Part shown: piece after piece, positions 29,142-37,329 of the stretch
Numbering within the stretch: the stretch's first letter is position 1
Layout: the number at the start of each line of letters is the position of its first letter
From: Halorientalis litorea
Lineage (GTDB): Archaea; Halobacteriota; Halobacteria; Halobacteriales; Haloarculaceae
Assembly (NCBI RefSeq): GCF_023028225.1
Contig: NZ_CP095482.1
Span: 1,612,001 to 1,676,000 of the forward strand
Direction of reading: 5' to 3'
DNA length: 64,000 bases
The notes under the pieces: generated by a model
The model's database searches: none
What the model was told of the DNA's origin: nothing
The model's input: the letters and a program-made list of their open reading frames with translations, nothing else
Translations under genes and position numbers: made by a program

Positions 29142-29976
29142 TCACTCTTCGACGGCCTCGTTGACCATCGTGTAGATGCGGTTTGCCCAGTCGGCTTCCT
29201 CGCGAGGCGTCGGTTCCGTCCCGGTCACCTCGATGGCGTTGACCTCGCGGCGGACCACCGGGGTGTGCGTGTCGTGGACGGTGAACTCCCCGCCGCGGAG
29301 GTCGGCCAGTGCCCGCCGTGCACGGATCGAAGCGACCGACCGCACGGCGCTGGCGGCGTTGCGCGCCGTCCAGTAGGCGGCGTTGAGCATCGGTCGCTCG
29401 ACGGTGGCGTTCGGGCCGTATCCCTCGGGATAGACACGGACGGTCTGTGTGGCGATGTCCGCGACGACCCGGGCCCTCGGCGGCGAAAAACTCCACCTGT
29501 CGACTCCCCTGGACGTTCGAGTGGTGCTGGATCATGCAGGTCACGTCGCTGGGCGTTCGGTACGAGACGGCGATACCGTCGTACTCGACGGCGGGGTCGC
29601 CGGCCGTGTTGACCCGCCTGACGTCGACTGCGTCCTCGGCGGCGGGGTACCCCGCGGAGCGGAGACCCACGTACACCGGGTGGACGATGCCCTCGCCGAA
29701 CTCCCCGCCCGGGCGGTCGAGCACCCAGTCCCCGTGTCCGGGTTCGCGAGGGTCGTTGTTCTCCAGCCACCGCACCGAAACGCCGTGCAGACGGCCGAAC
29801 CGGCGACTCGCGACCAACTCCCGAGCGCGTACGAACGGGGCGTAAAAAATCCGATTGTGGGCGACTGTCGCCTGCAGACCGGTCTCGTCGGCAGTCTCCA
29901 TGAGTGACGCGAACTCCGCTCGCGTCGCGGTCACGGGTTTTTCCACCAGCGCGTGGGCGCCAGCCCGGAGCGTCAT
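29142..29976 (-). pseudogene. truncated and frameshifted Gfo/Idh/MocA oxidoreductase
   Basis: The minus strand encodes LRAGAHALVEKPVTATRAEF, NRIFYAPFVRARELV and further family sequence as far as VEFFAAEG. At about 29478 one extra C in a GGGCCCGGG run shifts the frame; the next frame resumes RVVADIATQTVRVYPEGYGP and runs to a normal C-terminus (IYTMVNEAVEE) at 29142. The N-terminal Rossmann part with GxGxxG, about 90 residues, is missing: the sequence ends at 29976, about 40 nt from the serine recombinase gene. The enzyme would be a sugar dehydrogenase partner of the ABC cassette, now dead. Confidence 0.75.
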
Positions 29977-30014
29977 CTACTTGATGACTGGTTCTCCAAA
30001 TTAGGCAAGAGCCG

Positions 30015-30821
30015 TCATTGTTGAAGACGGCCAATCTCGTCTCGGACGATAGCTCGGATATCTTCATCCGGCAGGTCGTGTTCTGTCGGGACCTCCAGCT
30101 CTGGGAGCGGCTCCAGTTCCTCGACGGCAGCCTGGAGGCGACCATCCTCCGCCTCGGCGTGGAAATAGAGATTGCGACGGTCGTCGTGGAGGTTCCGCAG
30201 CGTCGACTCGGCAATCGGGGTTCCATCGGCGGCTTCGGCGTAGGTGGAGCCCAGTTCGACGCGTTCGAGGGCCCGCCGGACTGTCAGGAACTCGTCTGCA
30301 TTGATCTGGAGGTATCCACCCTCAACCGCGAAGCCAGCTGGTGGTCGTCCCGTCCACTGACCAGCAGCCTGTGCGGCGTCGATGCCAGACTGAATCCGTC
30401 TGAGTTTTTGCTTGTGCTCGACGCGTGCGAGGTCGCCCATCACGCCAGCGATGAGTTGGCTGACTGCGCGGTCGACCAAGTCATCGTCGAGGCTGATCTC
30501 CAGGCCGACTTCTAGGTCTCGGACGCCGGTTTCGTTGGTGAGGCAGAACTCCAAGAACTCGTGTATCTCGCCGGCACCGAGACGCGATAGCCGCGAGAGT
30601 TCGTGTACCACGACGACGTCCAGGACGTCGCTCTCGATATCCTCGCGAAGACGCTGGTACTCCTCGCCCCGACCTGTGTCAGTGCCGCTGATGATGTCGG
30701 CGTACGCGTGAATCTCTGGATCGTCGTAGCTGTCCTCGACGGATTCCCGGAGCTCATCGAGTTGTCGTTGTGGATCCTGATCGGCTGTGGAAACACGGGC
30801 GTAGATACCGATATCGGACAC
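30015..30821 (-). CDS. serine recombinase (resolvase family)
   Basis: The 268-residue protein begins MSDIGIYARVSTADQDPQRQ, with nucleophile Ser11 and Arg9, and has the catalytic segments VVVVHELSRLSRLG and LIAGVMGDLARVEHKQKL of small serine recombinases. The C-terminal half is longer than a bare helix-turn-helix and ends in an acidic tail. GTG 30821 is chosen because a TATATA box (30843-30848) lies just one promoter length upstream; ATG 30857 would start in the box. It may act in element excision or inversion. Confidence 0.87.
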   Translation of the reverse strand: MSDIGIYARVSTADQDPQRQLDELRESVEDSYDDPEIHAYADIISGTDTGRGEEYQRLREDIESDVLDVVVVHELSRLSRLGAGEIHEFLEFCLTNETGVRDLEVGLEISLDDDLVDRAVSQLIAGVMGDLARVEHKQKLRRIQSGIDAAQAAGQWTGRPPAGFAVEGGYLQINADEFLTVRRALERVELGSTYAEAADGTPIAESTLRNLHDDRRNLYFHAEAEDGRLQAAVEELEPLPELEVPTEHDLPDEDIRAIVRDEIGRLQQ

Positions 30822-30848
30822 ACTTCCTGCGGCGGCCGGCTCGTATAT

Positions 30849-31256
30849 AGAACACACTCACTTTTTACTGGGGCGCAGAAAGCAGCACCTTCTACAAAAA
30901 CTCACAGTAGACATTTTAGGAAAAACACTACGTGAAAAATCACAATCTTAAATATGGCTTTCCTTTTGTTAAATTAACGTTTCTATGGACGCCTGTTGAG
31001 TAGAGTTTCACTCAGAAATATCATTGTTTCTTCTTGTCGTGTTGTGCGTACTTGTGTCTCCCGTCAGGTCCGGACCCGGTAATCGGGCTACACTACTACA
31101 GTGATGAATAAAATTGTGGTATTTTTATATTGTAGCCGACTATAATTTAAACATTCCTTATTTTCCTCAGCGGCAGTGCAACAGTGTTCCAGCAGTTAGC
31201 GATTGACTCAGCTGTTGAATGTATGGAAAGCCTGAATAATTGGTATTTAAAATGTA
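30849..31256. other. AT-rich intergenic stretch
   Basis: About 400 bases without a recognisable gene, RNA or long repeat. Composition is far more AT-rich than the chromosome, typical of the island. TATA-like runs occur near 31128 and 31240. Confidence 0.5.
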
Positions 31257-31806
31257 ATGATAACAGTGAATATAGTTAGGATACTTGACGCCATCTCGTT
31301 TACTACTGTCCAAGCCGCAGCGATACTGTTCGGCGTTATTTGGGCTATAGTTAATTTTTGTACATATGCTCCGATTTTCCAATTGGCGTATGGTCGCCTG
31401 GCATCTAAGCTCGGTAGGACAACCCGACTAGACACCGTCGCTCCGGCGGACGTTCCACAGTCAGAGTGGCCCAGCGTGGACGTGTTTATTCCGGCCTATG
31501 AGGAGGCAGATGTCATCGAACAGGCCATCCGGAGTACGGTCAATTCGGCGTATCCCAACGAGTTGCTTCAGGTGACGGTCCTAACCGAGCATGACGACGA
31601 CGCGACAAACAAGGTTGTCTCCGAACTGTTGACCACATACGATTTTGTCCACCGAATCGTCCCCTCGGAGTACCCCGGCACGCCGAACAAGCCCCGTGCG
31701 CTGAATTACGGGTTTGAGTTTTCAGACGCTGCAGTTGTCGGTGTCGTCGACGCAGAGGATGTCGTCGATGACGGGCTCATTCGGGCGGCGGCGGTCGAAG
31801 TCAGTG

Positions 31807-31820
31807 CCGGCCCTTGGCTT
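31807..31820 (+). repeat. attR: copy of the tRNA-Cys 3' end
   Basis: CCGGCCCTTGGCTT matches 17121-17134 exactly and in the same orientation, without the rest of a tRNA. It ends the island. Confidence 0.65.
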
Positions 31821-31847
31821 TCTGCAGTGAGCGAGACGCCAAAGCGG

Positions 31848-31879
31848 GAGCCACGCCGGCTCGAATCCGGCCGTGGCTC
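31848..31879 (+). other. hairpin resembling a tRNA acceptor/T-arm minihelix
   Basis: GAGCCAC/GTGGCTC (7 bp) stacks on GCCGG/CCGGC (5 bp) with a 7-nt loop CTCGAAT and one bulged C. These are the dimensions of the tRNA top half, but no D or anticodon arm is present. It lies 3 nt after the end of the patatin gene, so it may simply be a terminator hairpin. Confidence 0.4.
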
Positions 31880-31881
31880 TC

Positions 31882-32883
31882 TCACCGCCCGTCGAGGAAC
31901 GCGGTCGCACTCTCGCGGCCGGTTGCGAGTAGTTCCTCGATGAACGCGCGGTCACGGTCGACTTTCGTCGTCGAGTCGAACCGCTGGTCCATCTGGATGC
32001 GGTGGATGTCCGTGTGGGTGAACTGGTCGGCGGGGAGGTACCCCTCGTCTATCCAGTCGTTGACGCGTTCGATGAACTTCACCTCCTGATTGAGGGAGAT
32101 GTTGCCCGAGAGTTCGTTCCGGCGGTCCGCGATTTCCTCCAGCGTCGTCGGCTCACCCGCGGACTGCTGGGGGTTGATCTGGATGACCCAGAGTTCGTCG
32201 GGTTTGCGCTCGGGGGGAACGTGCATCAGGTCGTCGATGGGGGGGTTCTGTGAGAACAGACCGTCCCAGTGGAGGTGGCCGTTGATTTCGACGGCGCGGA
32301 AGAGGTTCGGCACCGCGGCCGAGGCCAGCACCGCTTCCGTGGTGACGTCTTCGTTGGTGAACGTCTCGAACTCGCCGGCGTTGACGTTGACGGTGCCGAC
32401 GACGAGTTCGGGGGCGTCGGTCCCACAGAGGTCCGGGATGGTCTCGAAGTCGATGTGGCGTTCGAGGATGCGTGCGATGTGGCGTTGGCCCCACGAGTCG
32501 GGTAACTGGTAGGGGCTGACCTGCGGGAGGGCGACGCCGCTACTCTCTAGGCGGGCGTACGTCGTCAGCCACGCGTTGAGCGTCCGGTCTTGCCACCCGT
32601 CGGCGGCGAGGTCTTCCCAGAGCGCGTCGAGGGTCCGGATGGCTTTCTCGGCATCGCCGGTGACGAGGCCGAACCACGTCGCGAGGGCGTTGAACGCACC
32701 GCCGGAGGTGCCGCTGATGCCGACGAGTTCGTACTCCGCGTCGTCCCACCACGCCAGAATCTCCTGTAACACGCCCGCGGTGAAGGCGGTGTGGCTGCCC
32801 CCGCCCTGACAGGCGATGGCGACGTTCGTCACGCCGTCGCCGTCCGCATCGCTCGTCGCGGTGCCGTCCGTGGCGTCACTCAT
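31882..32883 (-). CDS. phaZ: patatin-like phospholipase, probable PHA depolymerase
   Basis: The 333-residue patatin protein has the oxyanion GGGSHTA (residues 27-33), nucleophile Ser60 in GTSGG and the dyad Asp207 in DGLF. In Haloferax mediterranei a patatin-like enzyme (PhaZh1) degrades polyhydroxyalkanoate granules and lies next to a 3-hydroxybutyrate dehydrogenase gene; the same pair is found here, so a role in PHA breakdown is inferred. The SDR gene ends 7 nt before its start, which indicates an operon. Confidence 0.8.
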   Translation of the reverse strand: MSDATDGTATSDADGDGVTNVAIACQGGGSHTAFTAGVLQEILAWWDDAEYELVGISGTSGGAFNALATWFGLVTGDAEKAIRTLDALWEDLAADGWQDRTLNAWLTTYARLESSGVALPQVSPYQLPDSWGQRHIARILERHIDFETIPDLCGTDAPELVVGTVNVNAGEFETFTNEDVTTEAVLASAAVPNLFRAVEINGHLHWDGLFSQNPPIDDLMHVPPERKPDELWVIQINPQQSAGEPTTLEEIADRRNELSGNISLNQEVKFIERVNDWIDEGYLPADQFTHTDIHRIQMDQRFDSTTKVDRDRAFIEELLATGRESATAFLDGR

Positions 32884-32890
32884 CGGTGTA

Positions 32891-33748
32891 TCACTCGTAG
32901 GTGTGGGTGTAGCCGCCGTCGAACAGGAGGTCGCCGCCGTTGAGATGCTGGGCGTACTGCGAGAAGCCGAACGTGAAGAGGTTCGCCACGTCCGCGGGGA
33001 TCATCATCTCCTTGGTGCGGGCCTGTCCGAGCATCACGTCCTCGACGACTGCCTGCTCGGAGATGCCGCGCTCCGCAGCGGTGTCCTGAATCTGGTTGAC
33101 CATCAGCGGGGTCAAGACGTACCCGACCGAGACCGAAAAGCCACGGAGCGTGCCGTCGCCCTCGGCGGCGATGGACCGGGTGAGGCCGGTGAGACCGTGC
33201 TTGGCCGTGATGTACGCTGCCTTGTCGCGGGTCGCGTAGTGGCCGTGGACCGACGACATGTTGCCGATTGCACCGCCGCCGCTGGCCTCGCGGATGTGGG
33301 GCATCACTTCCTGTGCGACTTTGAACGGCGCGCGGAGCATTACGTCGGTCAGCAGGTCGTACTTCTCCATCGGGAACTCGGGGATGCTCGCGATGTGTTG
33401 CATCCCGGCGATGTTGGCGGCGAAACGGACAGTTCCCTCCTCGGCAGCGGCCGCGACCATCGCCGCCACGTCGTCGTCGTCGGTCAGGTCCGTCTCGACG
33501 GTGTGGACGGGACCGTCCGCGCCCACGTCCGCGGCGATGGTGGCAGTCTCGTCGAGGCCGTCGGCGTCGATGTCGGCACCGACGACGGTGAGGCCGTTGG
33601 CCGCCAGTCCGACGGCCGTCGCCCGCCCGATGCCCGAGGCCGCCCCGGTCACGATGGCGACGGAGTCGGTGTCGAAGTGTGGGTCCTCGAGGACTAACAG
33701 GTCCTCGCGCGTCAGGTCTGGTGCTTCGAGGTCGAACTCCTCAGTCAT
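32891..33748 (-). CDS. bdhA: SDR dehydrogenase, probable 3-hydroxybutyrate dehydrogenase
   Basis: The 285-residue short-chain dehydrogenase has a cofactor loop TGAASGIG (34-41), Asp59 at the end of beta 2 (NAD preference), Ser165/166 and the catalytic pair Tyr179/Lys183 in YITAK. The order upstream of a patatin depolymerase points to oxidation of released 3-hydroxybutyrate to acetoacetate. The extra 28-residue N-terminal extension (FDLEAPDLTREDLLVLED) is acidic. Another SDR substrate is possible. Confidence 0.8.
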   Translation of the reverse strand: MTEEFDLEAPDLTREDLLVLEDPHFDTDSVAIVTGAASGIGRATAVGLAANGLTVVGADIDADGLDETATIAADVGADGPVHTVETDLTDDDDVAAMVAAAAEEGTVRFAANIAGMQHIASIPEFPMEKYDLLTDVMLRAPFKVAQEVMPHIREASGGGAIGNMSSVHGHYATRDKAAYITAKHGLTGLTRSIAAEGDGTLRGFSVSVGYVLTPLMVNQIQDTAAERGISEQAVVEDVMLGQARTKEMMIPADVANLFTFGFSQYAQHLNGGDLLFDGGYTHTYE

Positions 33749-33909
33749 GGCTCGCGTACACAGTCGGACGCCGGGGCATTAAGCACACCACACGCCCGTT
33801 CGGGGCGTTACTTCTGGGTGACCGAGTTACCATGTGGTTCGGTAACATATTTTATTCTACGGCGACAATTCCCTGATGTCTGGTACCCCTACCCAGGCGG
33901 TGTCAATCC

Positions 33910-34095
33910 ATGTCCCCGAACACCTACGACGCCGACGGTCGGTTTCCGACGGCTGGGCCTGACTCCGAGACGTACGAGCGGTATCGGTGCAAGCGAACTG
34001 AGGACGGTGGCGTCTGCATCTACGACAGCGATACCGGACACGGGGACCGATGGATACGGGCGTCCGAGGCGATATCGCTCGCGGAGTATCGATGA
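33910..34095 (+). CDS. small protein, DUF7331-like
   Basis: A 61-residue acidic protein, MSPNTYDADGRFPTAGPDSE followed by TYERYRCKRTEDGGVCIYD and DRWIRASEAISLAEYR. The pattern YERY.C..T..G...IYD..DPD.WI is familiar from a haloarchaeal family of unknown function. A TATA-like TATTTTATTC lies about 55 nt upstream. Confidence 0.75.
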   Translation: MSPNTYDADGRFPTAGPDSETYERYRCKRTEDGGVCIYDSDTGHGDRWIRASEAISLAEYR

Positions 34096-34277
34096 CTCCG
34101 GTCAAGACAACGACGACACCGCACTGCCGGCGTCCGCTCGTCGACGCGTCGCCGGCGTTCGGCTTCCGGTAGCGACGGCTCCGGCCAAGTCACCCGCCAG
34201 CGTTCTCGACTGTCGGGAACTGGCTGTTACATTTATTTCCGGTACTGGAAGATACCCTCATGTAGAGGTGACCGAAC

Positions 34278-34829
34278 ATGTCCACACGCACACTAGAGGC
34301 TGAACTCTTCGGCCGCGAGACGCGCTTTGATTACTCCGAACACTGGGTCGGATACGCCCTCGTGGGCCTCCGGCTGGTGATGGGATGGGTGTTCCTCCAG
34401 GCCGGCATCACCAAACTGTTGACGCCGGGCGGTTGGACGGCTGCTGGGTTCCTCGAAAACGCCGTCCCCGAAGGGAACCCGTTCGGCGGCCTGTGGGCCG
34501 CCATGGCCGGGTCGCCGTTCGTCGATATGTTGGTCGTGTGGGGGCAGGTCCTCCTGGGACTCGTCCTCATCCTCGGTGTCGTCGTTCGCCTCGCGGCGTT
34601 CTTCGGGGCACTCCAGATGGTACTGTTCTGGGCGGCGCACCTCCAAGGCGGCCTGATGGCCGGACTCCCCATCGAACACGGGTTCTTCGTCAGTAGTCAC
34701 ATCGTCTACGCACTCCTGTTGTTCGGCCTCGGGGCGTTCGGTGCCGGCCGCATCCTCGGGTTGGACCGGTGGCTCGAAGACACCGAGTTCGTCCAGAACC
34801 ACCCGCGCCTCCGGTTGTTCCTCGGCTGA
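34278..34829 (+). CDS. DoxX family membrane protein
   Basis: A 183-residue protein with four membrane helices. The DoxX pattern is clear: LRLVMGWVFLQAGITKLL in helix 1 and GLVLILGVVVRLAAFFGALQ in the centre. Some DoxX proteins are subunits of thiosulfate:quinone oxidoreductase, but most archaeal ones have no known role. The ACATTTATTTCC box at 34230 drives it. Confidence 0.85.
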   Translation: MSTRTLEAELFGRETRFDYSEHWVGYALVGLRLVMGWVFLQAGITKLLTPGGWTAAGFLENAVPEGNPFGGLWAAMAGSPFVDMLVVWGQVLLGLVLILGVVVRLAAFFGALQMVLFWAAHLQGGLMAGLPIEHGFFVSSHIVYALLLFGLGAFGAGRILGLDRWLEDTEFVQNHPRLRLFLG

Positions 34830-34907
34830 GATGCCGACCAACCGGGCCGCGGCCCCGGTCAACACTTAAGTGTCGGTACGTTGTAGTGTGGTACAGTGTA
34901 ACGTACG

Positions 34908-35342
34908 ATGGTCCAGTCCACGCTACTCGCGAGTACGCTCCTGATGGGCCTGTTGCTCGCGGCGACAGTGGTCGCGGTTCGGTCGTTCGGGCCGCGACGG
35001 ACCCACGCAGTGCCTGCCACGAACGAGGGGGCGGCGACGCTCCGGCGCGTCGCCGGGAGTCCCGTCGCGTGGACGGTCACCTTCCTCGCGCTATCCGCCG
35101 TCGGCGTCGCGGGCGTGTTGCTGTTCGTCACCGGTGGGTCTCTCCTGCCGTCCGTCCCCGGTCTGGGTCTGTGGCTGGTCGGCGTCCTCGCCGGCGTAGT
35201 CCTGTTGTACCTCGTCTGGGGTGTGTATCACGCCGTCCGCTACCGGGGGCTTCACCGCCCGGCGGCACTGGCGGCGGCGGCGTGGATGGTGGGGATGCTC
35301 GTCGTCGCCGTCGTCTCGTTGCGACTGCGTGACGTGCTGTGA
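34908..35342 (+). CDS. four-helix membrane protein of unknown function
   Basis: The 144-residue protein has hydrophobic helices at about residues 5-24, 50-73, 82-105 and 118-138, with Arg-rich cytoplasmic loops. A CACTTAAGTGTC element at 34864 is a likely promoter. It precedes other membrane genes next to the oxidase cluster; I do not recognise a family. Confidence 0.65.
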   Translation: MVQSTLLASTLLMGLLLAATVVAVRSFGPRRTHAVPATNEGAATLRRVAGSPVAWTVTFLALSAVGVAGVLLFVTGGSLLPSVPGLGLWLVGVLAGVVLLYLVWGVYHAVRYRGLHRPAALAAAAWMVGMLVVAVVSLRLRDVL

Positions 35343-35390
35343 GGGGTCGCCGGTCAGTTTATCCGGCCACGCCGTGTCATCGCCGCTGAG

Positions 35391-36761
35391 ATGCGCCGCT
35401 CCGTCGCCGCCCCCCTCGCTTGCTGTGTGCTCGCGGGACTCTCGCGACCGGTGGCCGCACACGCCGGGTCGCTGAGCGGTACCTTCCGTTCCGCCCCGAT
35501 TCCGTCGTGGCTGGTCACGGTGACTGGGGCCAGCGTCATCGGGGCGTCGTTCCTCCTGACGAGTTTTCTGACCGACCACGATGCGATCCGTGCACTCAAC
35601 GACCGTGGGCTGACGCTCCCACCAGCCCCGACGCTCCGGCGGTGCCTCACGCGAGCGACCCGTGTCGGCGGCGTCGTCACCCTCCTCGCCGTCCTCGTCG
35701 TCGCGTTCGCCGGCCCCGACGCCGGGAGCGCGAACGCTGCTGTCCTGTTCGTCTGGGCCGGGTGGTGGGCCGGCTACACGATGTCGGTGTATCTGGTGGC
35801 GAACACGTGGCCCGCCATCGACCCGTGGCGAACGCTCGCTCGCCTCGGGCCGAACGGGGTCGTCGACTACCCCGACCGCCTCGGGCCGTGGCCGGCGGTC
35901 GCCGGACTACTCGTCCTCGTGTTCGTCGAGGTGGTGACGCCCGTCGCCTCCGCACCACGTCTGCTGGGGGCGGTCGTCCTCACGTACACCGTCGTCGCAC
36001 TCGCTGGAGCTACCTTCGTGGGTATCGACGGGTGGTTCGGAAACGTCGACCCCATCGCGGCCGTCTTTCGGTATTACGGCCGTCTCGCACCCCTCCAGTG
36101 GGCCGGCGACGGGGTTTCTCTCCGCACACCTGGAGCACAACTCACGAAGGAAACAAGCCCCGAACCTGCCGCCGGAACTGCGTTCGTCGTCGCGCTGCTG
36201 TGGGTGACCACGTTCGACGGCGTCGTCACGACGCCCGCGTGGGAGTCCCTCGTCGGCCCCGTCGTCCGTGCGGGTGTCCCCGCACTCGCGGTGTACGCGG
36301 TAGCCATGTTCGCGGGCTTCGTGCTCTTTCTCGCCGTCTACCGTGGCGTCGCCCGGTGGGCGCGTCGCACGGCCGACACCTACGTCTCTGCGCGCTACCT
36401 CGCGGGGTGGTTCGCGCCCGCCCTGCTCCCCATCGCGGCGGGGTATCACCTCGCGCACTTTCTGGGGTACTTCCTGAGCCTCGCGCCGTCGCTTCTGGCC
36501 GTCCTCGGCCAGCCGTTCACCCCACCCACGACCGTGCCAGTCGCCGTCCTGCCGGGGTGGTTCGGTGGCCTCCAACTCGCCCTCGTCGTCGGTGGCCACC
36601 TCCTCGCGGTCTGGGTCGCACACAGTCGCTCGTTCGAGGTGTTCACCGGCCACATCCAGCCGCTGCGGAGTCAGTACCCCTTCCTCGCCGCGATGGTGTG
36701 CTACACGGCGACGAGCATGTGGATAGTGTCTCAACCGTTCACCGAACCCCCGTTCCTATGA
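35391..36761 (+). CDS. multi-spanning membrane protein near oxidase genes
   Basis: A 456-residue protein with an N-terminal signal-like helix ending AHAGSLSG and about ten further membrane helices. Conserved His residues sit in helices (GYHLAHFLGYFLSL and VVGGHLLAVWVAH), which could bind haem or metal. Homologous proteins are seen beside haloarchaeal cytochrome oxidase clusters, so a role in oxidase assembly or as an associated subunit is possible but unproven. Its stop overlaps the next start (ATGA). Confidence 0.7.
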   Translation: MRRSVAAPLACCVLAGLSRPVAAHAGSLSGTFRSAPIPSWLVTVTGASVIGASFLLTSFLTDHDAIRALNDRGLTLPPAPTLRRCLTRATRVGGVVTLLAVLVVAFAGPDAGSANAAVLFVWAGWWAGYTMSVYLVANTWPAIDPWRTLARLGPNGVVDYPDRLGPWPAVAGLLVLVFVEVVTPVASAPRLLGAVVLTYTVVALAGATFVGIDGWFGNVDPIAAVFRYYGRLAPLQWAGDGVSLRTPGAQLTKETSPEPAAGTAFVVALLWVTTFDGVVTTPAWESLVGPVVRAGVPALAVYAVAMFAGFVLFLAVYRGVARWARRTADTYVSARYLAGWFAPALLPIAAGYHLAHFLGYFLSLAPSLLAVLGQPFTPPTTVPVAVLPGWFGGLQLALVVGGHLLAVWVAHSRSFEVFTGHIQPLRSQYPFLAAMVCYTATSMWIVSQPFTEPPFL

Positions 36762-37048
36762 CCGAGACACCGACACCCGAGACTCGCGTCCCCGCCGACG
36801 AGACGCCCGCGCGCTGTCCGTACTGTGGCCGGCCGTTCCCGCGTGAACGGTTGCGCGACGTACATCTCGGGGAGTGCCACCGCGATACTCTGACCGACGA
36901 CGAACGGACGGCAGTGGCGGCGGCCGTCGACGACGAACGCGACGACCTGTTCGTCTACCACCTCAAGGTCGTGGGCGCGCTCGTGGCCACCTACGCCGCC
37001 CTGTTCGTCCTCTATCTCGTCGTGTTGAGCCTACAGGCCGGCGGGTGA
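36758..37048 (+). CDS. zinc-finger membrane-anchored protein (DUF7410-like)
   Basis: The 96-residue protein has a C2H2-like finger, CPYCGRPFPRERLRDVHLGEC followed by H, at residues 20-41, then an acidic linker and one C-terminal membrane helix (VGALVATYAALFVLYLVVLS). It is translationally coupled to the preceding membrane protein and converges with the oxidase genes. It may help assembly or regulation of the oxidase; this is inferred from position only. Confidence 0.75.
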   Translation: MTETPTPETRVPADETPARCPYCGRPFPRERLRDVHLGECHRDTLTDDERTAVAAAVDDERDDLFVYHLKVVGALVATYAALFVLYLVVLSLQAGG

Positions 37049-37054
37049 CGGCGG

Positions 37055-37327
37055 TCAGAGGATGGAGTAGGAGGCGGCCATCGTCAGCGCGAGTGCCGCG
37101 CCCACGCCGATGAGATAGAGATAGGTCAGCGACCGCGGTTCCCAACGGAGGTGCTGGTAGTAGCCCGCGACGACGACGGCCTTGGCGACGGACAGCACGA
37201 TAATAACCCCGAACGCCAACCAGTAGGCCGAATCGAGCAGGTCCGTGAACATCTCCAGTCCCGCCTGCACCGTGGCGAGGACGAACAGGACCACGTATAT
37301 CGCCGCGTAGAGTTTCGTTCGGGTCAT
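37055..37327 (-). CDS. cytochrome c oxidase subunit IV family protein
   Basis: A 90-residue protein with three membrane helices (YAAIYVVLFVLATVQAGLE, LAFGVIIVLSVAKAVVVAGY, YLYLIGVGAALALTMA) and the family pattern AKAVVVAGYYQHLRWE. It is the small subunit of a bacterial-type aa3 oxidase. It starts 3 nt after the stop of the fused subunit I+III gene and is last in the operon. Confidence 0.87.
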   Translation of the reverse strand: MTRTKLYAAIYVVLFVLATVQAGLEMFTDLLDSAYWLAFGVIIVLSVAKAVVVAGYYQHLRWEPRSLTYLYLIGVGAALALTMAASYSIL

Positions 37328-37329
37328 TG

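Larger units (their letters stand above)
17121..31820. mobile_element. genomic island integrated at tRNA-Cys
   Basis: A region of about 14.7 kb is bounded by direct copies of the tRNA-Cys 3' end. It contains a tyrosine recombinase, a serine recombinase, a transposase remnant, replication-gene and regulator fragments of plasmid type, several truncated metabolic genes, stretches of clearly lower GC (around 17640, 18730-19000, 30900-31300) and one intact sugar-uptake cassette. This mix suggests an old, eroded integrative element with layered insertions. The bounds rest on the att pair; it is not clear that a single event brought in all the genes. Confidence 0.6.
31257..31943 (+). pseudogene. glycosyltransferase family 2, truncated at attR
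   Basis: The frame starts with a membrane segment (AAILFGVIWAIVNFCTYAPI) and continues as a GT-A glycosyltransferase: VDVFIPAYEEADVIEQAIRS, TEHDDDATNKVV, GTPNKPRALNYG and the metal-binding VVDAEDVV. Similarity stops at about 31795, just before the 14-nt att copy. The remaining 48 codons are Arg/Ser-rich read-through that overlaps the end of the patatin gene antisense. About half of a normal processive GT2 enzyme is missing, so it is probably inactive. Confidence 0.7.

Noticed and set aside
31806-31880. Possible complete tRNA at the island end
   Set aside because: The sequence has an att copy of the tRNA-Cys end and a separate hairpin but no anticodon arm linking them.
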